A DNA stretch of 45,634 nt from the NCBI GenBank assembly GCA_045617845.1, contig JAZLJL010000054.1, positions 1 through 45,634 on the forward strand, written 5' to 3'. Positions 31,754 to 38,605 of the stretch are shown here, one piece after another. The position numbers and the translations under genes were made by a program. Source of the stretch: UBA1181 sp045617845. GTDB taxonomy: Bacteria > Bacteroidota > Bacteroidia > Bacteroidales > Paludibacteraceae. Below the pieces are notes generated by a model. The model was given only the letters and a program-made list of their open reading frames with translations. It did no database searches and was not told the DNA's origin. Numbering within the stretch: the first letter of the stretch is position 1; each line of letters starts with the position of its first letter.

Positions 31754-34333
31754 TTATTTAGCTTTAACTATTTCAATTGTACCCTTTATCTGTTCGCCAC
31801 CATCAAACAAGACGTAGACATAGACGCCAGCCGTAGCGACCTTTCCACGGTAATGTCCGTCCCATCCGTCATAGGAGTGGGTGATCAAATTTCCGTAGCG
31901 GTCATAGATGTAAACCTCATATCCCTTCATGAAGACGTCGTTCATGCCATCGTTGAAGTGCGGCGTGAAGGCGGTTGGAATTTCGATTTCATTTCTTTCC
32001 GAAGAGCGACCGTCCTCCTGCCACATAGCATACAAGTCCACATCGGAATCGACCACGATTTTATCATTCGCTTGATATGTCAAGCCCGACCCGTCACTTT
32101 TCGTATTCCATCCCTTAAATAGGGACCCTTCCTTTTTAGGCAACGGAAGCGTCAGAGAGTCTGGCTTCCAAATAGCTTTCAAATCAACTATTCCGCCATT
32201 TTCCCTCACAATGTTTTTCGTCAGCTCCTTATCATTATACGTCAACGATGTAGAACCGTCTTTCGAAAGGACAAAATCCGAGAATTTGAACCTATAAGTG
32301 TGTCTATCCTCTAAATTACCGCCGTTGATCGCTATGTAAACAGGTGTTGTGTCATTCGCGAAGATTGTGAATTGTCTTTCCACCATTTTTTCAGAAGCGG
32401 TTTGACAATTAATCACCACGGCACTCTTCTCTTCTCCCTTCGTCAACAAACCCAAATCATTGCAATAGATTTGCTGGGGCTGACCACAAGCGGAGCATTT
32501 GAAACTATCCACCCATATTGGCTCTAGATCCCGATAACCCGTAGGGGAACATACATTAAACGACAAGTCATAATCACCCGCCGGCATATAAATTGGTTGG
32601 GAATAAAGTCGCTCGCGAGTACTTCCCTCTGTTGTAAACGAAACCGAGTTGACGCCATCCTCTGTGGAAAGTTTCACTAAATGGAGGTCTACTGTACTTA
32701 CATTACCACGCGTAGAGATGGTATTCCAGTTTGGTTCCATGTCTTGAGTAATTTCAGTCAGCAACCGTTCGTGCAGCCATCCTTGGAAGAGGCAATAGAC
32801 TTTTTCCCCTCCAAGTTTCTCTCCTCCATCCGTATCGAAAGAGACGTTATAGGAACGAATAAAAGCATTGGCGTCCAATCGCGTCGTTTCATCCACACCA
32901 ATAGTGAATACATGGCTATCCATTCTTCCTTCAGTTGCGCCATTGCCATCATACCTAACAATATAGTTTCCCGCAGACGCATTAATCGCACCCATACGCG
33001 ATCCTGCTGAATAAGCATACGAGATTTGGTATCCTGTTCCGAACATATTTGCGACGACACCATTCGGAGCCATCAGCACATGAGATCCTGCCTCAATGGG
33101 AATGGATGCGAAAAGGAGATTTGAATCACCTGTTAATTCGGAGAAGGTGGCAAAATGAGTTTTCCCGTCGAGCGTGACTTTATCCTTATCCGATGCTTTA
33201 ATGACCACGTTCAAATAATGATTCTCGATTTCATGAGTATTGAATGTGGCGAACGTAACCTCAGGAATTGCTTGTTCGACAGGAGCCACATATTGGAAAG
33301 AAGGGCCGCCTTTTGTTCTTGGTATGCGAGGATATCTACTACTGGTCAAATATTGGTATACTTCGACAGGTTTTGAACTCTCCAATATAAATGCGCCATC
33401 CTCCTCATTGATGATAAAGTCGTAGGACGCGAAAGGTTCCACTTCGGCGATTTTCACCCCATCCTTATACAATACCGCGCCTTGATCAGCCGCCGTACAC
33501 TTAACCAGGTCATTTTTCCCTGTTTTCAAAGGCACAATCACGAACTTTTGTCCCCAAGAGGAAACAGGATAACAAACTTCCCACAAGTTATCCGCATCCC
33601 CAGCAGGATTAGGCTCTGGCACATTCACTGAACGGTTACCCATAAAGACTTGCACCTTCTTGCCATCCTTCACACGAATTTGGGAGCCCGATAAATCCTT
33701 ACCTTCATCCGCACTTGTGCTCTCCACGGCATAGACTTCACCTTTATTCAAAGTTACAACAAAAGGAACATTGGCAGGATGACCGTCACCGGTTTTTAAG
33801 GTCGGAGTGATTTCGACCTCTGTCCCATCCTCGGAAGCTATCACGGCAAACACAGCGGGATGGAATTTATAATATGAGTCTGAAACACGAATCTTACTCG
33901 TTTGGGTAACATAATAGGAACCCCACACCGAAGTCGGAAGCGCCAAGGTACATTCCATAGAACAATGTTGGGAATTCGAAAGATATAGCGAGATGGTATC
34001 CGTAGAGGTTACATGCAATGTCTTATTAGTCACCTCCCCATAGACATTCAAATTGAACTCATCATAAGGGACCTCAAATATTTGCGTACTATTGGGCTCC
34101 ATAACAAGAGACTTGTGGAATCCCAGGTCGTCATTATCGACATGAACTGTACACGCATTCTTTGCGGCAACGGTAACTTCCAACTTATAGAAGTCCAAGG
34201 TTGGTTCATTGAACACGTCGCAATTCTGCAAAAAAGCCACCCAAAAATCGGTCCCTTGTGAACTTTGGGAATACACTCCTAGATGAACCGCAAAAAGCAA
34301 GGAACATAACAACGTTAATTTTTTAAATAACAT
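31754..34333 (-). CDS. Large secreted protein with IgGFc-binding-like N-terminus and type B T9SS C-terminal domain
   Basis: An 859-residue secreted protein with signal MLFKKLTLLCSLLFAVHLGV. Residues about 25-330 (GTDFWVAFLQNCDVFNEPTL and onward, with the NSQHCSMECTLALPTSVWG pattern) resemble the IgGFc-binding family N-terminal region. About residues 680-770 hold a Listeria-Bacteroides InlB-type repeat (EGSLFKGWNTKSDGSGLTY, VDLYAMW). The end (IPTAFTPHFNDGMNDVFMKG, VYIYDRYGNLITHSYDGWDG, GVYVYVLFDG) is the gliding-motility-type (type B) C-terminal sorting domain. Type B substrates are usually tied to a PorP/SprF partner, and one follows in this operon. Confidence 0.88.
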   Translation of the reverse strand: MLFKKLTLLCSLLFAVHLGVYSQSSQGTDFWVAFLQNCDVFNEPTLDFYKLEVTVAAKNACTVHVDNDDLGFHKSLVMEPNSTQIFEVPYDEFNLNVYGEVTNKTLHVTSTDTISLYLSNSQHCSMECTLALPTSVWGSYYVTQTSKIRVSDSYYKFHPAVFAVIASEDGTEVEITPTLKTGDGHPANVPFVVTLNKGEVYAVESTSADEGKDLSGSQIRVKDGKKVQVFMGNRSVNVPEPNPAGDADNLWEVCYPVSSWGQKFVIVPLKTGKNDLVKCTAADQGAVLYKDGVKIAEVEPFASYDFIINEEDGAFILESSKPVEVYQYLTSSRYPRIPRTKGGPSFQYVAPVEQAIPEVTFATFNTHEIENHYLNVVIKASDKDKVTLDGKTHFATFSELTGDSNLLFASIPIEAGSHVLMAPNGVVANMFGTGYQISYAYSAGSRMGAINASAGNYIVRYDGNGATEGRMDSHVFTIGVDETTRLDANAFIRSYNVSFDTDGGEKLGGEKVYCLFQGWLHERLLTEITQDMEPNWNTISTRGNVSTVDLHLVKLSTEDGVNSVSFTTEGSTRERLYSQPIYMPAGDYDLSFNVCSPTGYRDLEPIWVDSFKCSACGQPQQIYCNDLGLLTKGEEKSAVVINCQTASEKMVERQFTIFANDTTPVYIAINGGNLEDRHTYRFKFSDFVLSKDGSTSLTYNDKELTKNIVRENGGIVDLKAIWKPDSLTLPLPKKEGSLFKGWNTKSDGSGLTYQANDKIVVDSDVDLYAMWQEDGRSSERNEIEIPTAFTPHFNDGMNDVFMKGYEVYIYDRYGNLITHSYDGWDGHYRGKVATAGVYVYVLFDGGEQIKGTIEIVKAK

Positions 34334-34428
34334 AACTTATTTTAAGAGGTTCTAAAAACAACCATTCCCCCCGTTCGAACCCATTTAAACGAGAGGCACG
34401 GGCTCCTTTTTACCGACAAAGGCGCATG

Positions 34429-34459
34429 CAAATATAAAAAAAAGAATGACTTCCACAAA
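34429..34459 (-). promoter_or_regulatory. Promoter of the T9SS operon
   Basis: Minus strand: -33 TTTG at 34459-34456 and -7 TATATTTG at 34436-34429 with 19 bp between; excellent match. The leader to ATG 34333 is ~95 nt. The -33 element lies inside the T-tract of the upstream gene's terminator. Confidence 0.8.
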
Positions 34460-34489
34460 AAAAGCAAGACCCGGCTCCTCGGGTCTTGC
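34457..34489 (-). terminator. Terminator of the secreted hypothetical gene
   Basis: GCAAGACCCG (34464-34473) pairs with CGGGTCTTGC (34480-34489), with a run of seven A on the left that is the T-run on the minus transcript; it follows the gene that ends at 34551. Confidence 0.85.
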
Positions 34490-34550
34490 CTTCTAAACGA
34501 AAGGGCGATGAAGCGGGCTTACCAACCTTCCACCCTACCCACAAGTCACA

Positions 34551-35636
34551 TTATGGCTGCGTCTCGTCCTCCTTAATCTCCTGCAAATGGTTATCCGCGT
34601 CCGACTCATCAATGAACGGAGTGATGATGATGTCGTTACCGTCCCCGTGCTCTTCAATTTGAGGATCCGGATTTTCGATAGGCGTAATGGTATCGTTCTC
34701 TGACGGATTGATCGTCACTGTCCCAAAAGAAATCTGTACTTCCGAATCTAGCTTCTTATTCTCCCGCTCATCATCCTGACTAACATTACCAAAAGGAAGA
34801 AGCTCGTTTTCTTCTGTCAATATTATAAAAAAGGCGGGCTCAATGTCAATGATTTTCCAAGTGATGGTGCCCGAAATGGTGAGGATGTCATCCTTGAGGA
34901 GAACAGCTTCGTCACCCATGGAAAGGCCGGACACAGTACGGGATATAGTACCAGATGTGTCTGACGTCGCTATGATTTCACAGGAAATATCATCGTACGA
35001 CCATTTGCCTTCGATACTTCTCAACGAGTAAGTGACGCCAGATGATACCAACTCCCTAGGTTGAATGACATCGGAAGGTATGCTATCCACCTTTATGAAT
35101 GTCCGGGTTTTCTGATCCATTACTAAAGAGTTGTAGGAAACGTACGTGAATCCACCGTTCTCTGGGACAACGTCAACAAGGGTATAATAATCACTGACAC
35201 CGGAGACATCACTCCAAACTATTTGATTCGCATAGAGAGCTATCTCATCTTCATAGGAAAACCAAATTGGTGTCGTGTCCCCACTCGACTTGAGGTTCCA
35301 AATTTTACGCACGCCAGTAGCATCGATGCTCCAATAGGATTTTCCGTCTTCCGACACATAAGAGCCTACGATATCCTGCAGAGACCAAACCTTCCACCGC
35401 TGACTGGCGGGTTGCGTGACGGATGTGTCTTCAACGCCATCCTGCGGGAAAATAATGCCCCATTGCCCCTCGTCCGAGGAATGGAGGGTGATGGAATCCA
35501 CATCGCTGAAAGCATAAGTGAACTCACCGGAATGGATATGGACACTAGGTCCGACCATATTCCTTGCGGAAAGAGAACCGCAACATAGAGAAAGTGCGCC
35601 AAGAATGATGGCTAAATAGATGTAGTTGTGTTTCAT
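34551..35636 (-). CDS. Secreted protein of unknown function with two similar beta-rich domains
   Basis: A 361-residue protein. The N-terminus MKHNYIYLAIILGALSLCCG is signal-like and may be lipidated at the Cys pair. Then comes GEFTYAFSDVDSITLHS, the start typical of many Bacteroidetes surface proteins. Residues about 85-180 (IVGSYVSEDGKSYWSI and following) and 205-285 (EGKWSYDDISCEII and following) look like two related lipocalin-like domains, but the match is weak. The C-terminus is acidic and low in structure (EEHGDGNDIIITPFIDESDA). No function can be assigned. A promoter for the T9SS operon begins just beyond its terminator. Confidence 0.72.
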   Translation of the reverse strand: MKHNYIYLAIILGALSLCCGSLSARNMVGPSVHIHSGEFTYAFSDVDSITLHSSDEGQWGIIFPQDGVEDTSVTQPASQRWKVWSLQDIVGSYVSEDGKSYWSIDATGVRKIWNLKSSGDTTPIWFSYEDEIALYANQIVWSDVSGVSDYYTLVDVVPENGGFTYVSYNSLVMDQKTRTFIKVDSIPSDVIQPRELVSSGVTYSLRSIEGKWSYDDISCEIIATSDTSGTISRTVSGLSMGDEAVLLKDDILTISGTITWKIIDIEPAFFIILTEENELLPFGNVSQDDERENKKLDSEVQISFGTVTINPSENDTITPIENPDPQIEEHGDGNDIIITPFIDESDADNHLQEIKEDETQP

Positions 35637-35656
35637 ATATAAAAATTACATTTAGT

Positions 35657-35878
35657 TTATAAATTAAATTCCACATGAGTCTCTGACGTAGTAGACGTCA
35701 AAACCTTTGAGCGTTTCCGCAAGACACGAAGAGGATCTCCATCGAAGCCTCCTTCCGCATTCCCGGAAGAGATAGCGATAACAGCGGTGAAACCAAGCGG
35801 CACCTGATTCCGACCGTTTCTTTTTCCATCTAGTTGATTATGACATACCGTAATTCCCTTTCTTGAATAAAACATCAA
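35657..35878 (-). CDS. Possible small conserved protein, 73 residues
   Basis: A 73-codon frame whose second half (VPLGFTAVIAISSGNAEGGF, then DGDPLRVLRKRSKVLTSTTS) looks protein-like and uses codons like its neighbours, but I can name no family. It ends 20 bp before the secreted hypothetical gene. The minus-strand TACCTTTTG just before its ATG could be a promoter for either this frame or the larger gene. It may instead be leader sequence. Confidence 0.3.
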   Translation of the reverse strand: MMFYSRKGITVCHNQLDGKRNGRNQVPLGFTAVIAISSGNAEGGFDGDPLRVLRKRSKVLTSTTSETHVEFNL

Positions 35879-36041
35879 AAGGTACGAAAAAAAACAGAAA
35901 CGGGCAAATAGTTTGAGATATTTTTAGGGCCAAGGCAAGCAAAACCACATACATTGGGAAAGACACAACGTAAGACTCCCAAAAAAAATTGAATTTTTAA
36001 ATATATGAAAAACACCACACACTCCCCAATAGTCGTTTATT

Positions 36042-36335
36042 TTATTTTGAGGAAAAATGAATTATTAAGAGCAACAATATGGCAATAATGGTTATAGCGG
36101 CAAAAGGAAACAAAGCTAAAAAAAGCAACCACCAGCTCCTGTTTTTTTCTTTTTCCACGAACCTTTTCACTATTGAATATGCTATCCAATAATAAACATC
36201 ATACCCAATTGTAAAGAACAAGATTACCGCTCCTAGCATTCCGCCCTGTTCCGGATCCGTAAAATACATTGTTACCAGCAATGCTAACACTAAAAGATTG
36301 CAAATCTTGATGATCGTATTAATCACTTTTATCAT
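36042..36335 (-). CDS. Small integral membrane protein, three TM segments
   Basis: A 97-residue protein with three hydrophobic stretches: about 7-24 (TIIKICNLLVLALLVTMYF), 32-55 (GMLGAVILFFTIGYDVYYWI), and 70-92 (LFLALFPFAAITIIAILLLL), with charged loops (VKRFVEKEKNRSW). It ends in HFSSK. I recognise no family. It lies 400 bp from the Cys-rich pair on the opposite strand, with a divergent intergenic region between; a link is only positional. Confidence 0.7.
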   Translation of the reverse strand: MIKVINTIIKICNLLVLALLVTMYFTDPEQGGMLGAVILFFTIGYDVYYWIAYSIVKRFVEKEKNRSWWLLFLALFPFAAITIIAILLLLIIHFSSK

Positions 36336-36743
36336 TTTTTCTTGGATTAGAGAGATGTAATTTCTTCTATGCTAAACCATCACCGACAATAAGGGTTCTC
36401 TATTCAGAAGTTACTCGTCCACGATTTTTATAATATACCATTGACGCAAAACTACGAAAAAAAACCGCAAGGGAGGTACTTCATCGTTGCCAACTTCATC
36501 GCTTGACTCGCATGTCGTTTCCCGTTTTCTTTTAATCCTTTCAGCATTCTACCTCCATCACGACTTATGGTGCATTTCTCTCATATTTGTCTACGAAATA
36601 AAATTTCCGGACTCCTTTTTTATTATCTTGGTTAGAAACAGGCAAAATGAGTATTCGTTCCATTATCTGTCTTGTAAAAAAATAGAAGGGATTTTTCTTT
36701 TCGCACCGTAAATTTCGCTATTTTTATAAAAAAGGAGGGGTGT
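36336..36743. other. Divergent intergenic region upstream of the Cys-rich pair
   Basis: No supported gene; AT-rich. TAAATTTCG near 36709-36717 is a weak -7 candidate for the plus strand. Immediately before ATG 36744 is AAAGGAGGGG (36731-36740), an unusually strong Shine-Dalgarno for this phylum. Confidence 0.45.
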
Positions 36744-36861
36744 ATGAACAAGGCACTAATCATAATAGCACTGTCGCTGCTTCCGCTTGCCGCCATGTCG
36801 GAGGAGTGGAAGGAGGTGGAATGGAAGACCACGTGCGAATGCTCGTGCCACGGATGGGGGG
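36744..36861 (+). repeat. Conserved 5' segment of the Cys-rich pair, copy 1
   Basis: 118 bp from the start codon, matching 37424-37541 with one substitution. It covers the signal peptide and the first three Cys. Upstream of the ATG the two copies are unrelated. Confidence 0.85.
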
Positions 36862-37127
36862 ATAAAGAGTGCATATCATGCCGTTTTTACCATGAGAGGC
36901 AGGAGTGCCCGTGTCCGTTCTGCCATACGAAAGGCTGTGCGATAGGTTGCGCAAAATGTGGCCTGTTCCATTCTAATTTCGAGAGGTACGGAATAGAGGA
37001 AGCGATTAAGTCGCTAGAAGTGACGCTCCCATTTCTACACACCGACGAGCGCCGTCTCTGGAAAATCCCACCGCTGCGGACCGTACGTAGTAAAGTCCCG
37101 GTCGAAGAGAGATCCGACGATCAATGA
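36744..37127 (+). CDS. Cys-rich exported protein, copy 1
   Basis: A 127-residue protein with signal peptide MNKALIIIALSLLPLAAMS and a mature segment EEWKEVEWKTTCECSCHGWG. It has 11 cysteines and several His in about 50 residues, as in CECSCHGWG...CISC, ECPCPFC and CAIGCAKC. CxxC, CxC and CHG patterns suggest metal (zinc-ribbon or DnaJ-like) or disulfide folding; no family is recognised. The C-terminal tail (TVRSKVPVEERSDDQ) is shared with copy 2. A strong Shine-Dalgarno precedes it. At DNA level its first 118 bp and last ~70 bp are nearly identical to copy 2, but the middle differs. Function unknown; exported metal-binding or toxin-like protein are guesses. Confidence 0.75.
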   Translation: MNKALIIIALSLLPLAAMSEEWKEVEWKTTCECSCHGWGDKECISCRFYHERQECPCPFCHTKGCAIGCAKCGLFHSNFERYGIEEAIKSLEVTLPFLHTDERRLWKIPPLRTVRSKVPVEERSDDQ

Positions 37128-37128
37128 G
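37058..37128 (+). repeat. Conserved 3' segment of the Cys-rich pair, copy 1
   Basis: 71 bp identical to 37726-37796 except for one base, ending one base past the stop codon. The same DNA stays open in the +1 frame past the stop up to 37221. Confidence 0.8.
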
Positions 37129-37313
37129 TTCCTCGGCGTATCCCGCATCGCAATATGGCAGCAGCCACACGGAGAACTTGTCCTCGTACCTTGCGTGCGA
37201 TTCCGCCCGCGTATGTTTTGATTTAACATATCGTTAGGCAGTCCATGGAGTTGCCGTTGTACTTAGGAGCATTTCCTTTGCAAGGCATTCTCCATCCCAT
37301 CCCGCACAATTTC

Positions 37314-37397
37314 GGGCTGAAAGCCCATCATTCCATAGCCTATGGGCAACGCCCTAGGAAAGGGATACACAACGCGATTCAATCGCCCTGAAAGGGC
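37314..37397. repeat. REP-like cluster of three short hairpins
   Basis: Three small dyads in 84 bp: GGGCT-GAA-AGCCC (37314-37326), CCTATGGGC-AAC-GCCCTAGG (37339-37358, imperfect), and GCCCT-GAA-AGGGC (37385-37397). Two share a GAA loop with complementary-type arms. This resembles a repetitive extragenic palindromic element, not a terminator, since no T-run follows. Confidence 0.55.
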
Positions 37398-37423
37398 AAA
37401 AGTGAAATAACATATTAGAATTC

Positions 37424-37541
37424 ATGAACAAGGCACTAATCACAATAGCACTGTCGCTGCTTCCGCTTGCCGCCATGTCGGAGGAGTGGAAGGAGGTGGA
37501 ATGGAAGACCACGTGCGAATGCTCGTGCCACGGATGGGGGG
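37424..37541 (+). repeat. Conserved 5' segment of the Cys-rich pair, copy 2
   Basis: Partner of 36744-36861; 117 of 118 bases identical. Confidence 0.85.
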
Positions 37542-37795
37542 AATGGGAGTGCTCATTTTGCCATTCGTACCATAAGAAGCAGGAATGCCCTTGCCCGTGC
37601 GGAGGGTCGTTAGGGTGTATGCGTTGTATGAATTTCCATGCGGATTTTGACCGCGGCGGTGCGGAGGAGGCATTCAAACGATTGACAGAGCCGAACCAAT
37701 TCCTAACGTCCGACGAAACCCGGGACTGGAAAATCCCACCGCTGCAGACCGTACGTAGTAAAGTCCCGGTCGAAGAGAGATCCGACGATCAATGA
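37424..37795 (+). CDS. Cys-rich exported protein, copy 2
   Basis: A 123-residue paralog of the protein encoded 296 bp upstream. The signal peptide and the first ~20 mature residues are the same except for one Ile-to-Thr change, as is the tail PLQTVRSKVPVEERSDDQ (one Arg-to-Gln change). The middle differs: 10 Cys in another spacing (ECSFCHSYHKKQECPCPCGG, LGCMRCMNFH), about 45% similar to copy 1. Upstream DNA is unlike copy 1: a REP-like hairpin cluster and no strong Shine-Dalgarno. If it is made, it probably depends on its own signals. Function unknown. Confidence 0.72.
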   Translation: MNKALITIALSLLPLAAMSEEWKEVEWKTTCECSCHGWGEWECSFCHSYHKKQECPCPCGGSLGCMRCMNFHADFDRGGAEEAFKRLTEPNQFLTSDETRDWKIPPLQTVRSKVPVEERSDDQ

Positions 37796-37796
37796 G
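37726..37796 (+). repeat. Conserved 3' segment of the Cys-rich pair, copy 2
   Basis: Partner of 37058-37128; 70 of 71 bases identical. Here the +1 frame closes within a few codons after the repeat. Confidence 0.8.
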
Positions 37797-37847
37797 ATTT
37801 AATGCGTAAGGAATCATACAAGTTTAAAATGCAAGAGGAATAAACGT

Positions 37848-38363
37848 ATGTTGATTGAAACTGAAAGATTATTGATTACTGAGTTTACCATAGATATGGC
37901 CCCAATTGTCCAGGCGAACTCGGTCGATGAAAACAATAAGAAATTCGTTCCGGACGAAGTTTGGGAATCTGTGGAAGAAGTAGAAGAGACTTTAGCGTTC
38001 CTCATATCACAATATGGATCATTTGAGGGACCGCTTGTCTATCCTGTTATTGTGAAAGAGACGAAGGAGAATATCGGATATGTGCAATTGGTTCCCATGG
38101 ATGATGGCAAGTGGGAAGCAGGGTATCACATTGCCCAAAGGCACACGGGAAAGGGGTATGCTACTGAGGCAGTAAAGGCATTCCTACCTGTAATTGCCAA
38201 CCAAGCTAATTTGACGGAGGTTTACGGCATTTGTCTGGCGGAGAACAAAGCTTCATGCGCAGTGATGAAAAAATGCGGATTCACCAACGTTTATAAAGGG
38301 ATGGGGAGATATCAGGGGGATGTCAGAGAAATCGTAAAAAGCGTATGGAAGGTGGGGAAATAA
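37848..38363 (+). CDS. GNAT-family N-acetyltransferase (RimJ/RimL-like)
   Basis: A 171-residue acetyltransferase. The start LIETERLLITEFTIDMAPIV is typical of the RimJ/RimL branch. The acetyl-CoA-binding motif is RHTGKGYATEA near residue 100, and the C-terminal ICLAENKASCAVMKKCGFTN is motif B. The substrate (an N-terminal amino group, a small amine or a drug) is not readable. It begins 52 bp after the stop of the second Cys-rich gene on the same strand. A link with that pair is only positional. Confidence 0.9.
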   Translation: MLIETERLLITEFTIDMAPIVQANSVDENNKKFVPDEVWESVEEVEETLAFLISQYGSFEGPLVYPVIVKETKENIGYVQLVPMDDGKWEAGYHIAQRHTGKGYATEAVKAFLPVIANQANLTEVYGICLAENKASCAVMKKCGFTNVYKGMGRYQGDVREIVKSVWKVGK

Positions 38364-38516
38364 GGCTACGGATTTAGATATAAGGAATTATACAATAAAA
38401 AAACGATACGTATGATGGTGGCATAGGAACGCAATATTCTGCGTCTCTAGAGGGTCGGTTACAAATCTTAAAACGTGGGAATGATTAATTATACGATTTT
38501 AATACAGAAAAGAGCA

Positions 38517-38568
38517 ACGACGATTCCCAGACGTACTTCGAAGCACTCGAACATCCAGGAATCGTCGT
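38517..38568 (-). terminator. Long hairpin after the xylanase gene
   Basis: ACGACGATTCC (38517-38527) pairs perfectly with GGAATCGTCGT (38558-38568) across a 30-nt loop. The T-run on the minus strand is weak (TGCTCTTTT), so termination is plausible, not certain. Confidence 0.5.
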
Positions 38569-38605
38569 CAAATTCAAGAAAACACAAAGTCTGACAGAGC
38601 TCAGC

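Noticed and set aside
36487..36711. 74-codon frame upstream of the Cys-rich gene
   Set aside because: AT-driven hydrophobic composition, no RBS-like sequence, and it ends just before the promoter and Shine-Dalgarno of the real gene.
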